This document shows positions 23,764-34,642 of a stretch of DNA of 45,030 bases, piece by piece. Every line of letters starts with the position of its first letter. The stretch's first letter is position 1. The position numbers and the translations under genes were made by a program. The notes below the pieces were generated by a model. That model searched no databases and was not told the DNA's origin. It was given only the letters and a program-made list of their open reading frames with translations. This DNA comes from Burkholderiales bacterium Ga0074133 (GTDB lineage Bacteria; Pseudomonadota; Gammaproteobacteria; Burkholderiales; Burkholderiaceae_C). The stretch lies in the NCBI GenBank assembly GCA_001464865.1, contig LNEG01000138.1, positions 1 to 45,030 of the forward strand, in the 5' to 3' direction.

Positions 23764-25668
23764 GTGCATTTCCGCATTCATTGCCGATCCGTCACGCTGC
23801 CAGCGCCGGCCCTCGGGTCGGCGTTGCTGCTTTGCGGCACGCTGTTGCTGCAGGGCTGCAGCCTGCTGCCGCTGGGCCGCGACAGCAGCGCTGCCGATGA
23901 AGCCGGCACCGGCCCCGTGATCGTCGAATCCGGCGCGCCGTCGTTTGCCGTGGACGTGCGTGCCCCCGACACCGTGCGCGACACACTGGAACGCCATCTG
24001 GAGCTGCAGCGCTTTCGCCGCATGCCCGATCTGCAAGCCAACGAACTGCAGCGCCTGCTGGGCGCGGCGGACGCCAACGCGCGCGAGCTGCTGGGCACCA
24101 TGGGCTACTTTGCGCCCACCATCACGGTCGAGCTGACCGACACGCCCGGCAGCCGCCAGGCCCCGCGCACGGTGGTGGTGACGGTAGAGCCCGGGCCACA
24201 GACACGCATTGCCACCGCTGACATCGGCTTTACCGAAACCGCTGGCGACGATGCCAGCGGCACGCGGCGCCAGCAGCAGCGCGTGCAGCGCGACTGGTCG
24301 CTGTCGCCCGGCCAGCCGTTCACCCAATCCGCCTGGGACGCCGCCAAGACCGGCGGCCTGCGCCAGCTGCAGGCGCGGCGCCACCCGGCAGCACGCATTG
24401 CCAACAGCCGCGCCGAGATCGACGCCGACACCCACGAAGCCAAACTGGGCGTGACGTACGACACCGGCCCCGCCTACCGCTTCGGCCCGCTGCGCGTGCA
24501 GGGCCACGAGCGCTACGACCCGGACGGCGCCCGCCGCCTGGCCCGCCTGCCCACCGGCGCTACCTACGACGAGGCCGAGATGCTGGATGCCCAGCTGCGG
24601 CTGGCCAGCAGCGGCTACTACGACGCCGTGTTCCTCACCCTGGACACCGAAGGCACCGACCCCGCGGCCGCACCCGTGGTGGCCCAGGTACGCGAGGCAC
24701 CGCTGCAAAAGCTCGTGTTCGGCCCCGGTTTTTCGACCGACAGCGGTGCGCGGCTGTCCCTGGAGCACATCCACAACCGGCTGCCCGGCATCGGCTGGCG
24801 CGCCGTGAGCAAACTGTCGCTGGACCGCGAAACCCAGCGCATCGAGACCGAGGCCACCGCCCTGCCCGACGAGGACGGCTGGCGCTGGTTTGCCGGCGCC
24901 CAGCTGCAGCGCGAAAACACCGGTGACTACGACGTGAACAGCGGCCGTGTGCGCTCGGGCCGCAGCCAAAGCACGCGCAACATCGACCGCAACTATTTCG
25001 TGCAGTACGACTACGCCCTCAGCCAGGGTTTGAACGCGCCTCCATCGGGCAGCGCCGTCAGCGTCAACTACGGCTGGACGGGCCGGTACTTCAACAACCA
25101 GACCGCCCCCACCAGCGGCCACGGCCTTGCTGCCGAGCTGGGCGTGGGCACCACGCTGCGGCCCGAGCGCGACCCGTTCGTGCGGGCGCTGCTCCGCTGG
25201 CAGACCTTCATCCCGGCCGGGCGGGTGGTGGACGACGCAGGCATCGGCCGCAACGCCCGCATCTCGCTGCGGGCCGAAGGCGGCGCGGTGCTGGCGCGTG
25301 AAGGCGCGGAGATTCCGGTCACCCAGCTCTTCATCACGGGCGGCGACACCACCGTGCGCGGCTATGGCTACCGAAGCATCGGCGCGCGCACCGACAACGA
25401 CCAGCTCTATGGCGGGCGCTACCTGGCCGTGGCCAGTGCCGAATGGCAGCGCCCCATCGTCTACCGCGGCGCGATGACCGACTGGGAAAGCACCGTGTTC
25501 ATCGATGCCGGTGCCGTGGCCGACCGCGTGGGCGCCCTCTCGCCGCGTGTGGGCGTGGGTGCGGGCGTGCGCTGGCGCAGCCCCGTGGGGCCCTTGCAGG
25601 CCGACCTGGCCTACGGCGTGAAATCGAAGGACGTGCGGCTGCACCTGCGGCTGGGCTTCAGCTTCTGA
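23764..25668 (+). CDS. tamA: TamA, outer-membrane Omp85 component of the TAM complex
   Basis: TamA is the outer-membrane half of the translocation and assembly module. The 634-aa protein has an export signal with a possible lipobox (LLLQGCS, Cys at about residue 32), POTRA domains up to about residue 300, and a C-terminal Omp85 barrel. The barrel carries the conserved loop-6 motif in GGDTTVRGYGYRSIGAR (about 524-540) and ends in RLGFSF, a typical barrel C-terminus. It starts at a GTG and is followed after 41 bases by tamB. Confidence 0.92.
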   Translation: MHFRIHCRSVTLPAPALGSALLLCGTLLLQGCSLLPLGRDSSAADEAGTGPVIVESGAPSFAVDVRAPDTVRDTLERHLELQRFRRMPDLQANELQRLLGAADANARELLGTMGYFAPTITVELTDTPGSRQAPRTVVVTVEPGPQTRIATADIGFTETAGDDASGTRRQQQRVQRDWSLSPGQPFTQSAWDAAKTGGLRQLQARRHPAARIANSRAEIDADTHEAKLGVTYDTGPAYRFGPLRVQGHERYDPDGARRLARLPTGATYDEAEMLDAQLRLASSGYYDAVFLTLDTEGTDPAAAPVVAQVREAPLQKLVFGPGFSTDSGARLSLEHIHNRLPGIGWRAVSKLSLDRETQRIETEATALPDEDGWRWFAGAQLQRENTGDYDVNSGRVRSGRSQSTRNIDRNYFVQYDYALSQGLNAPPSGSAVSVNYGWTGRYFNNQTAPTSGHGLAAELGVGTTLRPERDPFVRALLRWQTFIPAGRVVDDAGIGRNARISLRAEGGAVLAREGAEIPVTQLFITGGDTTVRGYGYRSIGARTDNDQLYGGRYLAVASAEWQRPIVYRGAMTDWESTVFIDAGAVADRVGALSPRVGVGAGVRWRSPVGPLQADLAYGVKSKDVRLHLRLGFSF

Positions 25669-25709
25669 CCGCCCCGCCGACCGCCCTGCCCGCCTGACCT
25701 GATCCACGG

Positions 25710-28700
25710 ATGCCGCCCAGTTCACCCCCATCGACCAGCACGCCCCGCGCCACGGATTTCAGCGCGGGTGCGTCTGCGCCCCGCCCGCCCATGCCACGCG
25801 GCAGGCGGCCGCTTCGCCTGCTGGGCTGGCTGCTCGCTGCCCTGGTGGCCCTGCTGCTGGTGCTGGGTGCCGGGCTGTGGTGGTGGACAGGCAGCAGCAC
25901 ATCGCTGGCCACAGCGCTGGTACGCGCGGCGCGCTACCTGCCGGCCGACCAGCAGCTGGAAAGCCGCGACGTGAGCGGCGCGCTGCGCAGCGGCGGGCGC
26001 ATCGGCTGGCTGCGCTGGAGCAGCCCCGGCATGGCCGTGGAGGTGACCGACATCACCATCGGCTGGCAGCTGGCCCCGCTGCTGCAGCGCCGGCTGGAGC
26101 TGGGCGACGTGCATGCGGCGCGTGTGCAGATCACCCGCCGCGATGCGCCCCCCCAAGACCCGACACCCCCACCAGAGCGACTGGTGCTACCGCTCCAGCT
26201 GGGGCTGGCGTTCCGCGTGGACCAGATCGACTGGGCAGGCCCGCCCGCCGTGCAGGTGCTGGGGCTGGCGGGCGACTACCGCTTTGACGGTAGCGAACAC
26301 CGGCTGAACATTGCCAATGTGGACCTGGCGCAGGGCCGCTACAGCGCCAGCGCCACGCTGCAAGCCCAAGCGCCGATGGCATTGCAGGCCACGGTCGATG
26401 GCTCACTGCGCACACAGGTACCCGGGGGCGGCGCAGCATTGCAGGCCGCAGCCCATGCCACGCTGGAGGGCACGCTGGCCACGGCCGCTGCACAACTGCA
26501 GGTGCAGGCACGCATCCGCCCCGAGGCGGCTGCACCCGCTTCGGCCGCGCCTGCCTCTGGCGCCACCCGGTCATCCGCCCGGCCTGCAGCCGGTGCCCCC
26601 GGTGGCAAAGCCGCTGCACCCGGCGCCGAACCCATGCAGGCCGACCTGCAGGCCACGCTGCGCCCCTGGGCGACCCAGCCGCTGGAATCCGCCACGGCCA
26701 CGCTGCGGGCGCTCGACCTTGCAGCCCTGTGGCCCCAAGCCCCTGCCACGCTGCTGAGCGGCACCGTGCAGGCTGGCCCCACGCCAGCGGCGCCCACCTT
26801 GCCAGGCGCTACCGGCCCTGCCGTGAATGGAAGCACCGCGCCCGCCGTGGGCTGGTCGTTACAGGCCCGCCTGCGCAACGACCTGGCCGGCCCCTGGGAT
26901 GCCACCCGCCTGCCCCTGACTGCCCTGGAGGCCGACGCCCACCTTGCCAGCGGGCGCTGGACGGTGCCTTCAGCCACGCTCACCGTGGGCAGCGGCAGCG
27001 CAATGGTGCAGGGCCAGCTCACCCCCGCCACGGGCGCCGTCAGCGGCCAGGCCGAACTGCGGAACCTGTCGCCAGAGGCACTGCACACGGCACTGGAAGC
27101 CGCCCCGCTGTCGGGCCGCATCCGGGCTGACATGCAGGGCGATGCGGTGCGGTTCAACGCGGACATTCGTGCTGCCGCAGGCCGGGCCCGAGCCACAGGT
27201 GCCGGCGCAGCACGCGCCGCTCCGCTGCGCATACAAGCCTTGCAGGCACAGGGCACCTGGCAACCCGGCCGCGCGCCAGCTTCTGGCGCTGCGGGCACCG
27301 CCCCGGCCACGCCCGACGCGGGCGGAACCTTGCTGCTGGAGCGCCTGCTGATCGATGCCCTTCAGGCCCGGGTCGAGGCCACGAAAGTGCGCATTGCGCC
27401 CGCGGAAAAGTCGGCACAGGGGCAACTGGCCCTGACGCTGCCGGGGGCCACGGCGCGCGCCAACGGCTCGCTCACCGCGCGCAGCGGCGCGGGCGAGGCC
27501 CAGTTGCAGTGGTCAGACGCCGACCAGACCCTGCGCTGGCTGGCCAGCCTGCCTCTGGTGGGCGACCGTGTGCAGCCCCTGCTGGCCGGTGCCAGCGCCA
27601 AAGGTGCGGCCCAGATCGGCGTGCGGTGGAAGGGCGGCTGGGAAGCCGCGCTGCAGCAATGGCAGCGCGCCTCCGGCATCAATGCCGCAGCCACCGCCTC
27701 AGGATTCGAGGTGCAGGCCAGCGCATCCTCCCAGCAGCTCGACCTGCAGCTTCCGTCGTCTCCGGAGGCCGGTGGCAATACGGGCACCGCCGTCCAGCTG
27801 CGCGGCGTCAAGGCCACGCTGTCGGGCAGCGTGGCGCAGGCCCAGCTGTCGCTGGAAGGTGAGGCGCGCCTGAACCCAGCCGCACCGCAGCAGACGCGGC
27901 GCATTGCGTTGCAGACCCGGGCGAGTGGAGGCCTGGTGGGCAACGGGCAATGGCGCATGGTGATCGATGCGTTGCGTGCCCAGGTTCAGGACGCGCAGCG
28001 GCCCGGGCCGTGGGCAATCCAACTGGCAGAGCCGCTGTCGGTGACTACGCGCATGCCCGCAGCCGGCCTAACCATCGAGACATCTACCGGGCGTGCGCGC
28101 ATCACCGGCCCGGCGCCCGGCACGGTATTGCTGCAGTGGCAGCCGGTGCGCGTGTCTACCGCTGCGGGCTTGCAGGTGCAAAGCCAGGGCACGCTGCAGG
28201 GGCTGCCCATGGCCTGGATCGATGCCTTGGGCATGGGCGCCACACCGGGCGCCGCAGGCCAGGCGGCGGAGCCGCTGCTCGCGCGCATCGGGCTGGCTAG
28301 CAGCCTGGTGCTGGATGGGCAGTGGAACATCAACACGATACAGGGCCTGCGCGGCAGCGCCAGCCTGCGCCGCGCCAGTGGCGACCTGCGCATCCTGGCG
28401 GGCGACGCCACCGCCGTCACGGCAGTGCAAAGCAGCGGCCAGGGCAAGGGCTCCGGCAAGGTTGCAGCCATTGCCACCGAGGCTTCGGCCACAACCCCTG
28501 CAGCAGGCACACCGGCCGGCGTGCGGCAGGCCGAGGTGTCACTGGAGCTCGATGGCGAAGCCCTGCGCGCCCGCCTGCAGTGGGCCAGCGACCGGGCCGG
28601 AGAGATCGATGCCAGCGCCAGCACGCGCCTGGCGCAGGGCGGCGGCACGGCCGACATTTCAGCCCTCACCTGGGCGCCTGACGCACCGCTGGCCGGCACC

Positions 28701-30107
28701 CTGCGGGCTAGTCTGCCCGACGTGGGCGTGTGGTCGGCCCTGGCACCGCCGGGCTGGCGGGTGCGCGGCACGCTGCAGGCCAACGCCACGCTGTCGGGCA
28801 CGCGCGATGCGCCGCGCTGGGCTGGCACGCTGGGGGCCGACGACATGGCCGTGCGCTCCGTGGTGGATGGGGTGGACCTGCAAGGCGGACGGCTGCGTGC
28901 CACGCTGCGCGGCAACGAGCTTCAGATCACGGACTTCAAGCTGCAGGGCGGGCGCGGCAGTGGCGCACGCATTGCCGGTTTCAGCGGCAACCGCACGGCC
29001 GCACCGGCCGTTGGGGGCACGCTGACCGCCAGCGGCCGCATCCGCTGGGGAGACGCACCAGCGGGGACCGCAGAGTCAAAGGGCATCTCCGGCATCTCGA
29101 TGGATGTTGATGCCGAGGCACGCGCGCTGCAGGTGCTGGTGCGGGCAGACCGCCAGCTCAGCGTGTCGGGGCCGCTGCAGGTGCGGCTGCAGCAGGGGCA
29201 GATCACGGTGCGCGGCACCATCACGGCGGACCGCGCCACCATCATCCTGCCCGACGAATCAGCGCCCAGCCTGGGCAGCGACGTGGTGGTGCGCTCGGCC
29301 GCCAAAGACCGCGAGGACCAGGCCACGGCACAGGCAGCGGGCAAGGCAGCGCAGGCTGCCGCGTCCACGGAGCCCGACACCATCAAGCCACCGGATGTGG
29401 CGGTCACCGTCAACCTGGGCAACGACTTCGCGCTGCACGGCCACGGCATCACCACGCGCCTGACTGGCGAGGTGCAGGTGCGCAGCGCCAGCGCGCCCGG
29501 CGGCCCGCCGCGCGTGACCGGCGAGGTGCGCACCGAGGCCGGCCGCTACCGCGCCTGGGGCCAGATGCTGGACGTGGAAACCGGCCTGATCCGCTTCAAC
29601 GGCCCGTACAACAACCCCTCGCTCGACATCCTGGCGCTGCGCCCGAACATCGCCGTGCGTGCGGGCGTGCAGGTGACCGGCAGTGCACAGGCGCCGCGCG
29701 TGCGGCTGTACTCCGACCCCGAGCTTCCCGATGCCGAAAAATTGTCGTGGGTGGTACTGGGCCGCGATGCCGCCGCCGGTGGTGCCGAGGCCGCCGTGCT
29801 GCAGCAGGCGGCGCTGGCGCTGCTGGGCCGCGGCGGCAACAACAACACGGCAGGCAACATTGCCAGCCGCGTGGGGCTCGATGAAATCGGCTTCAAGGGG
29901 CCGGGCACGGGCCAGGACGCCACTGGCGCGGCCCTCACCTTCGGCAAGCGGCTATCGAAGGACCTGTACGTGACGTACGAGCGCAGCCTGTCGGGAACGC
30001 TGGGCACGCTGTACATCTTCTACGACCTGACCCGGCGCCTCACGCTGCGCGGCCAGACGGGCGAAAAAAGTGCGGTGGACATCATCTACACAGTGAAATA
30101 CGACTGA
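25710..30107 (+). CDS. tamB: TamB, inner-membrane-anchored component of the TAM complex
   Basis: TamB is a very long beta-helical protein that spans the periplasm from an N-terminal inner-membrane helix to TamA and takes part in envelope assembly and lipid transport. The 1465-aa protein has a Pro/Ser-rich start, one membrane helix (LLGWLLAALVALLLVLGAGL, about residues 37-56), a long Ala/Gly/Gln-rich repetitive body and the C-terminal DUF490 domain (TGEVQVRSASAP, NRYxRFNGPYNNPSLDIL-like stretch, LSWVVLGRDA), ending in IIYTVKYD. It is co-transcribed with tamA. Confidence 0.94.
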   Translation: MPPSSPPSTSTPRATDFSAGASAPRPPMPRGRRPLRLLGWLLAALVALLLVLGAGLWWWTGSSTSLATALVRAARYLPADQQLESRDVSGALRSGGRIGWLRWSSPGMAVEVTDITIGWQLAPLLQRRLELGDVHAARVQITRRDAPPQDPTPPPERLVLPLQLGLAFRVDQIDWAGPPAVQVLGLAGDYRFDGSEHRLNIANVDLAQGRYSASATLQAQAPMALQATVDGSLRTQVPGGGAALQAAAHATLEGTLATAAAQLQVQARIRPEAAAPASAAPASGATRSSARPAAGAPGGKAAAPGAEPMQADLQATLRPWATQPLESATATLRALDLAALWPQAPATLLSGTVQAGPTPAAPTLPGATGPAVNGSTAPAVGWSLQARLRNDLAGPWDATRLPLTALEADAHLASGRWTVPSATLTVGSGSAMVQGQLTPATGAVSGQAELRNLSPEALHTALEAAPLSGRIRADMQGDAVRFNADIRAAAGRARATGAGAARAAPLRIQALQAQGTWQPGRAPASGAAGTAPATPDAGGTLLLERLLIDALQARVEATKVRIAPAEKSAQGQLALTLPGATARANGSLTARSGAGEAQLQWSDADQTLRWLASLPLVGDRVQPLLAGASAKGAAQIGVRWKGGWEAALQQWQRASGINAAATASGFEVQASASSQQLDLQLPSSPEAGGNTGTAVQLRGVKATLSGSVAQAQLSLEGEARLNPAAPQQTRRIALQTRASGGLVGNGQWRMVIDALRAQVQDAQRPGPWAIQLAEPLSVTTRMPAAGLTIETSTGRARITGPAPGTVLLQWQPVRVSTAAGLQVQSQGTLQGLPMAWIDALGMGATPGAAGQAAEPLLARIGLASSLVLDGQWNINTIQGLRGSASLRRASGDLRILAGDATAVTAVQSSGQGKGSGKVAAIATEASATTPAAGTPAGVRQAEVSLELDGEALRARLQWASDRAGEIDASASTRLAQGGGTADISALTWAPDAPLAGTLRASLPDVGVWSALAPPGWRVRGTLQANATLSGTRDAPRWAGTLGADDMAVRSVVDGVDLQGGRLRATLRGNELQITDFKLQGGRGSGARIAGFSGNRTAAPAVGGTLTASGRIRWGDAPAGTAESKGISGISMDVDAEARALQVLVRADRQLSVSGPLQVRLQQGQITVRGTITADRATIILPDESAPSLGSDVVVRSAAKDREDQATAQAAGKAAQAAASTEPDTIKPPDVAVTVNLGNDFALHGHGITTRLTGEVQVRSASAPGGPPRVTGEVRTEAGRYRAWGQMLDVETGLIRFNGPYNNPSLDILALRPNIAVRAGVQVTGSAQAPRVRLYSDPELPDAEKLSWVVLGRDAAAGGAEAAVLQQAALALLGRGGNNNTAGNIASRVGLDEIGFKGPGTGQDATGAALTFGKRLSKDLYVTYERSLSGTLGTLYIFYDLTRRLTLRGQTGEKSAVDIIYTVKYD

Positions 30108-30175
30108 CCCCGCTGCGCCGCAAAGGCAGCCTGCGCAGCCCCTACAATGCGCGGCTGCCCAGCCTCTTCGTATTG

Positions 30176-30250
30176 CTCCTCGTAGTTCAATGGATAGAAC
30201 GAGTGCCTCCTAAGCGCTAGATACAGGTTCGATTCCTGTCGAGGGGACCA
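30176..30250 (+). tRNA. tRNA-Arg (anticodon CCT)
   Basis: A cloverleaf can be drawn: acceptor CTCCTCG with CGAGGGG (one G-T pair), D stem GTTC/GAAC, anticodon stem AGTGC/GCGCT with loop CTCCTAA (anticodon CCT at 30209-30211), T arm ACAGG-TTCGATT-CCTGT, discriminator A and an encoded CCA. A TACAAT -10-like sequence at 30143-30148 may serve it. Copy 5 of the dispersed repeat begins seven bases after the CCA. Confidence 0.95.
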
Positions 30251-30256
30251 ATTTAT

Positions 30257-30318
30257 GGTCAAAATGACCGCTGGTGGACGTTCCATCATCCCTAGAAGCT
30301 ATAACTTTTATAGCAAAA
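30257..30318 (+). repeat. dispersed repeat, copy 5, after tRNA-Arg
   Basis: It carries the head GGTCAAAATGACC and the tail AGCTAT-AACTTTT-ATAGCAAAA. The middle has diverged from copy 3. It lies immediately downstream of the tRNA gene. Confidence 0.6.
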
Positions 30319-30325
30319 TACTGAC

Positions 30326-30445
30326 ATGACGGTGGCATTGCAAGATCTCGCGAGCCTGCTGTCCGTGCAGGCCCACCGGCTGGCGACCTGGGCACTGCTG
30401 AACCTCTCGGAAGACGTGGCCCTGATGGCCTTGCTGTTCTGCTGA
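30326..30445 (+). CDS. possible 39-aa small protein
   Basis: An ATG frame encoding MTVALQDLASLLSVQAHRLA, followed by a hydrophobic leucine-rich half ending LMALLFC. It starts within ten bases of dispersed repeat copy 5 and has no clear ribosome site. It could be a small amphipathic peptide, a gene remnant or chance. No family is recognised. Confidence 0.15.
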   Translation: MTVALQDLASLLSVQAHRLATWALLNLSEDVALMALLFC

Positions 30446-30481
30446 CAGGGCGTACTCCGCACCGAGGGCCCCGCACAGGCC

Positions 30482-31363
30482 TCATGCCGCAGCGGCTGGC
30501 TGTGGCTGCCCCCGCCCCGCCGTCATGGCACTGCCCATCGACGCCGCCACCACGCAGCCGATGGCCAGCCATTGCAGCGCCGTCAGATGCTCGCCCAGCA
30601 GCGCCATGGCCAGCACGGCGGCCACGGCGGGCTCCATGCTGATCATGATGCCGAAGGCCTCCTTGGGCAGGCGCTTCAGGGCCATCATCTCCAGCGAGAT
30701 CGGGATGGCGCTCGATACCGCCGCTACCGCCACGCCGATGAGCAGCACGGTGGGCGACAGCAGTGCCGCACCCGCATGCGCCACCCCCACGGGCACCACC
30801 ACCAGCGCCGCTACCAGCAGGCCGAGCGACACCGTATGGCCTGCGTGCAGGTGCCCCGCCCGCTTGCCAAACACGATGTACAGCGCCCAGAACACCGCGG
30901 CGGCCAGCGCATAGAGCACCCCGATGGGGTCCAGCGTGCTGCCATTGAGCCCCAGCGGGAGCAGCATGCCCAGCCCGGCGATGGCCAGCGCAACCCATAC
31001 AAAATCCACCGCGCGGCGCGATGACCAGATGGCCACAGCCAGCGGCCCCGAAAACTCGATGGCCACCGCAAGCCCGAACGGCAGCGTGCGCAGCGACATG
31101 TAGAACATCAGATTCATGCCACCCAGTGCGGCGCCATACAGTGCAATGGCGTGTGCATCGGCACGCGACAGCCGCCAGCGCCAGGGCCGCCACAGCAGCA
31201 GCATCAGCACCGCCGACAGGCCCACCCGCACGGCCGTGGTGCCCTGTGCACCCACCGCCGGAAACAGCCACTGCTTGGCCCACGAGGTGCCGATGCCCAG
31301 CGCGGTGACGGAGCCGAGCACGGCCAGGAAAGGGATGAAGCGGTGGAACGATGCAGCGGACAT
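30482..31363 (-). CDS. EamA family transporter, RhtA-like
   Basis: This is a drug/metabolite transporter superfamily exporter with ten expected membrane helices in two EamA repeats. The 293-aa protein has SVTALGIGTSWAKQWLFPAVG and GGMNLMFYMSLRTLPFGLAV in the first half, then ISLEMMALKRLPKEAFGIMI and MEPAVAAVLAMALLGEHLT in the second. These match the RhtA threonine/homoserine exporter branch. ATG 31363 (MSAASFHRFIPFL) is chosen because the longer upstream frame has no family similarity. Confidence 0.9.
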   Translation of the reverse strand: MSAASFHRFIPFLAVLGSVTALGIGTSWAKQWLFPAVGAQGTTAVRVGLSAVLMLLLWRPWRWRLSRADAHAIALYGAALGGMNLMFYMSLRTLPFGLAVAIEFSGPLAVAIWSSRRAVDFVWVALAIAGLGMLLPLGLNGSTLDPIGVLYALAAAVFWALYIVFGKRAGHLHAGHTVSLGLLVAALVVVPVGVAHAGAALLSPTVLLIGVAVAAVSSAIPISLEMMALKRLPKEAFGIMISMEPAVAAVLAMALLGEHLTALQWLAIGCVVAASMGSAMTAGRGQPQPAAAA

Positions 31364-31419
31364 CCCGACACTGTAGTGTGCGCTGCACAGGGGGTGCAGG
31401 CCGCCCGATTCGGTGGCGC

Positions 31420-32412
31420 TCAGATTCCGAGAAGCTGCCGCATCTGAGCGCCAGCAAGGCGCTGGCGGGGCCCGGCCAGCAGTTCGCACATGCGGGCGTT
31501 GAGCGGTGCAGTCCGGCCCTGCTGCGCCGCCAGCCGCACCACCGCGCCGCAGATGGCATCGATCTCGGTCACACGACCGGCTTCGAGGTCGTCCCACATC
31601 GACGAGCGGGCCGAGGCGTCCATCTGCAGCATGCGCCGCGCGATGCGGGTAAACAGCCAGTTGGGCAGGCGCAGCAGGCGCGGCAGCACGGTGGGCGACA
31701 CGGCCGCGACCTGGGCGGGCGTAATGCCTGCGGCTGCCATGGCGTGCAGCGCCTCGGTCTGCAGGGCGGCCAGCACGCGCCGGCAGTCGCGGTCGAGCAG
31801 CTCGTCGCGCAGCGGCAGATCGGACAGCGCGTTGACCGGGTTGTTCAGGTTGAGCAGCAGCTTGCCCCACTGCACGGCGCGGATGTCCGCCGGGAGCACG
31901 GTGCCCAGGCCCGCAGCGTTGAGCAGCAGCGCCATTTCGGTGGTGACGGGGTCGCGCTCCAGCTGCAGCACGCCGGCCGTGGCCCGGTGCACATGGTTTC
32001 CCCGCAGCACGACGTTGTAGGGCACCATCCCCGCCAGCGCATGCAAGCCCGGCGCGCAGGCAGCAATGGCGGCCACGTTGTCCAAGCCGTTTTGCAGCGA
32101 CACCACCGTCGTACCGGGCGCACAGATGGCGGCGATCTCGCGTGCGGCATCTGGCGTGGCCCCGCTCTTGACGCAGAGCAACACGACGATGCCGGCGCCG
32201 GGGGCAGCGTCAGCCAGCGTGGGCGCCAGCTGCAGGCGGTGCGCAGGCACCTGGGCATCAAAACCATCCAGGTCGGTCACGTGCAGGCCTTGTTCGGCCA
32301 CCGGCGCCAGCGCGTGCGGCCTGCCCACCAGGCAGACCTGCTGGCCATCTGCCGCAAGGCGGCCGCCCACATAGCAACCCACGGCACCCGCCCCCAGAAC
32401 GACGAACTTCAT
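31420..32412 (-). CDS. panE: 2-dehydropantoate 2-reductase
   Basis: PanE reduces ketopantoate to pantoate with NADPH in the CoA pathway. The 330-aa protein starts MKFVVLGAGAVGCYVGGRLA, with the GAGAVG nucleotide loop at residues 7-12. VVLLCVKSGAT (about 76-86), VVSLQNGLDN (about 102-111) and the catalytic-region lysine in VQWGKLLLNLNNPVNAL (about 182-198) are conserved. Paralogues of this family act on other 2-oxoacids, so the substrate is likely but not certain. Confidence 0.87.
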   Translation of the reverse strand: MKFVVLGAGAVGCYVGGRLAADGQQVCLVGRPHALAPVAEQGLHVTDLDGFDAQVPAHRLQLAPTLADAAPGAGIVVLLCVKSGATPDAAREIAAICAPGTTVVSLQNGLDNVAAIAACAPGLHALAGMVPYNVVLRGNHVHRATAGVLQLERDPVTTEMALLLNAAGLGTVLPADIRAVQWGKLLLNLNNPVNALSDLPLRDELLDRDCRRVLAALQTEALHAMAAAGITPAQVAAVSPTVLPRLLRLPNWLFTRIARRMLQMDASARSSMWDDLEAGRVTEIDAICGAVVRLAAQQGRTAPLNARMCELLAGPRQRLAGAQMRQLLGI

Positions 32413-32748
32413 TGGCTACCTTTTCATGGTTGACGTGCAGTGTCGCCCAGATGGCCGACACGGGTGGACCGCCAGACAAGCCGACAGGACCCGACCCAAA
32501 AGGCACACATTCTGTTGCAACTACCTATACTGACATCGTTAACGAGCCACCCACCGAATCCGCCGGGGCTCCTTTTGAACTGTGCGCCGCCCACACGACC
32601 TGCGTGACCCTGTACACCCGCTGCCCGTGAACACCATTGCGCAGAACTCCCCCCGCCAGGCCATTGCACCACTGTGCGCCAGCGCTTGCCGGGCTACCCT
32701 GCATGGCTGGGCGGCGATGGCAGACGCCGCTGCGCTGACGAACCGAAT
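32413..32748. other. 336-base divergent intergenic region
   Basis: The region between the panE start and the sensor kinase start has no gene. On the plus strand there is a possible -10, TATACT (32526-32531), and an 8-base palindrome CGTTAACG (32537-32544), which could be part of the kinase gene's promoter. No -35 at standard distance was found. Confidence 0.3.
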
Positions 32749-34518
<1,770 letters not shown>

Positions 34519-34642
34519 ACGCAGCACGTTGCGGACCGGCCGTGCACACAGGCCATCGGCTGCACGGTGCTGCGTACTTTGCCGCACGCGGTGGGGCCAC
34601 CCCGGGCCCGATCGCCCCGCCACGGCAGGAAGCCCGCCCGAG

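Noticed and set aside
23530-25731. 733-aa open frame antisense to tamA
   Set aside because: Shadow of tamA with low-complexity Ala/Gly/Val/His content and no domain.
30176-30320. tRNA-Arg as an integration site for a genomic island
   Set aside because: No duplicated tRNA 3' end, integrase gene or island-like gene content follows within the window.
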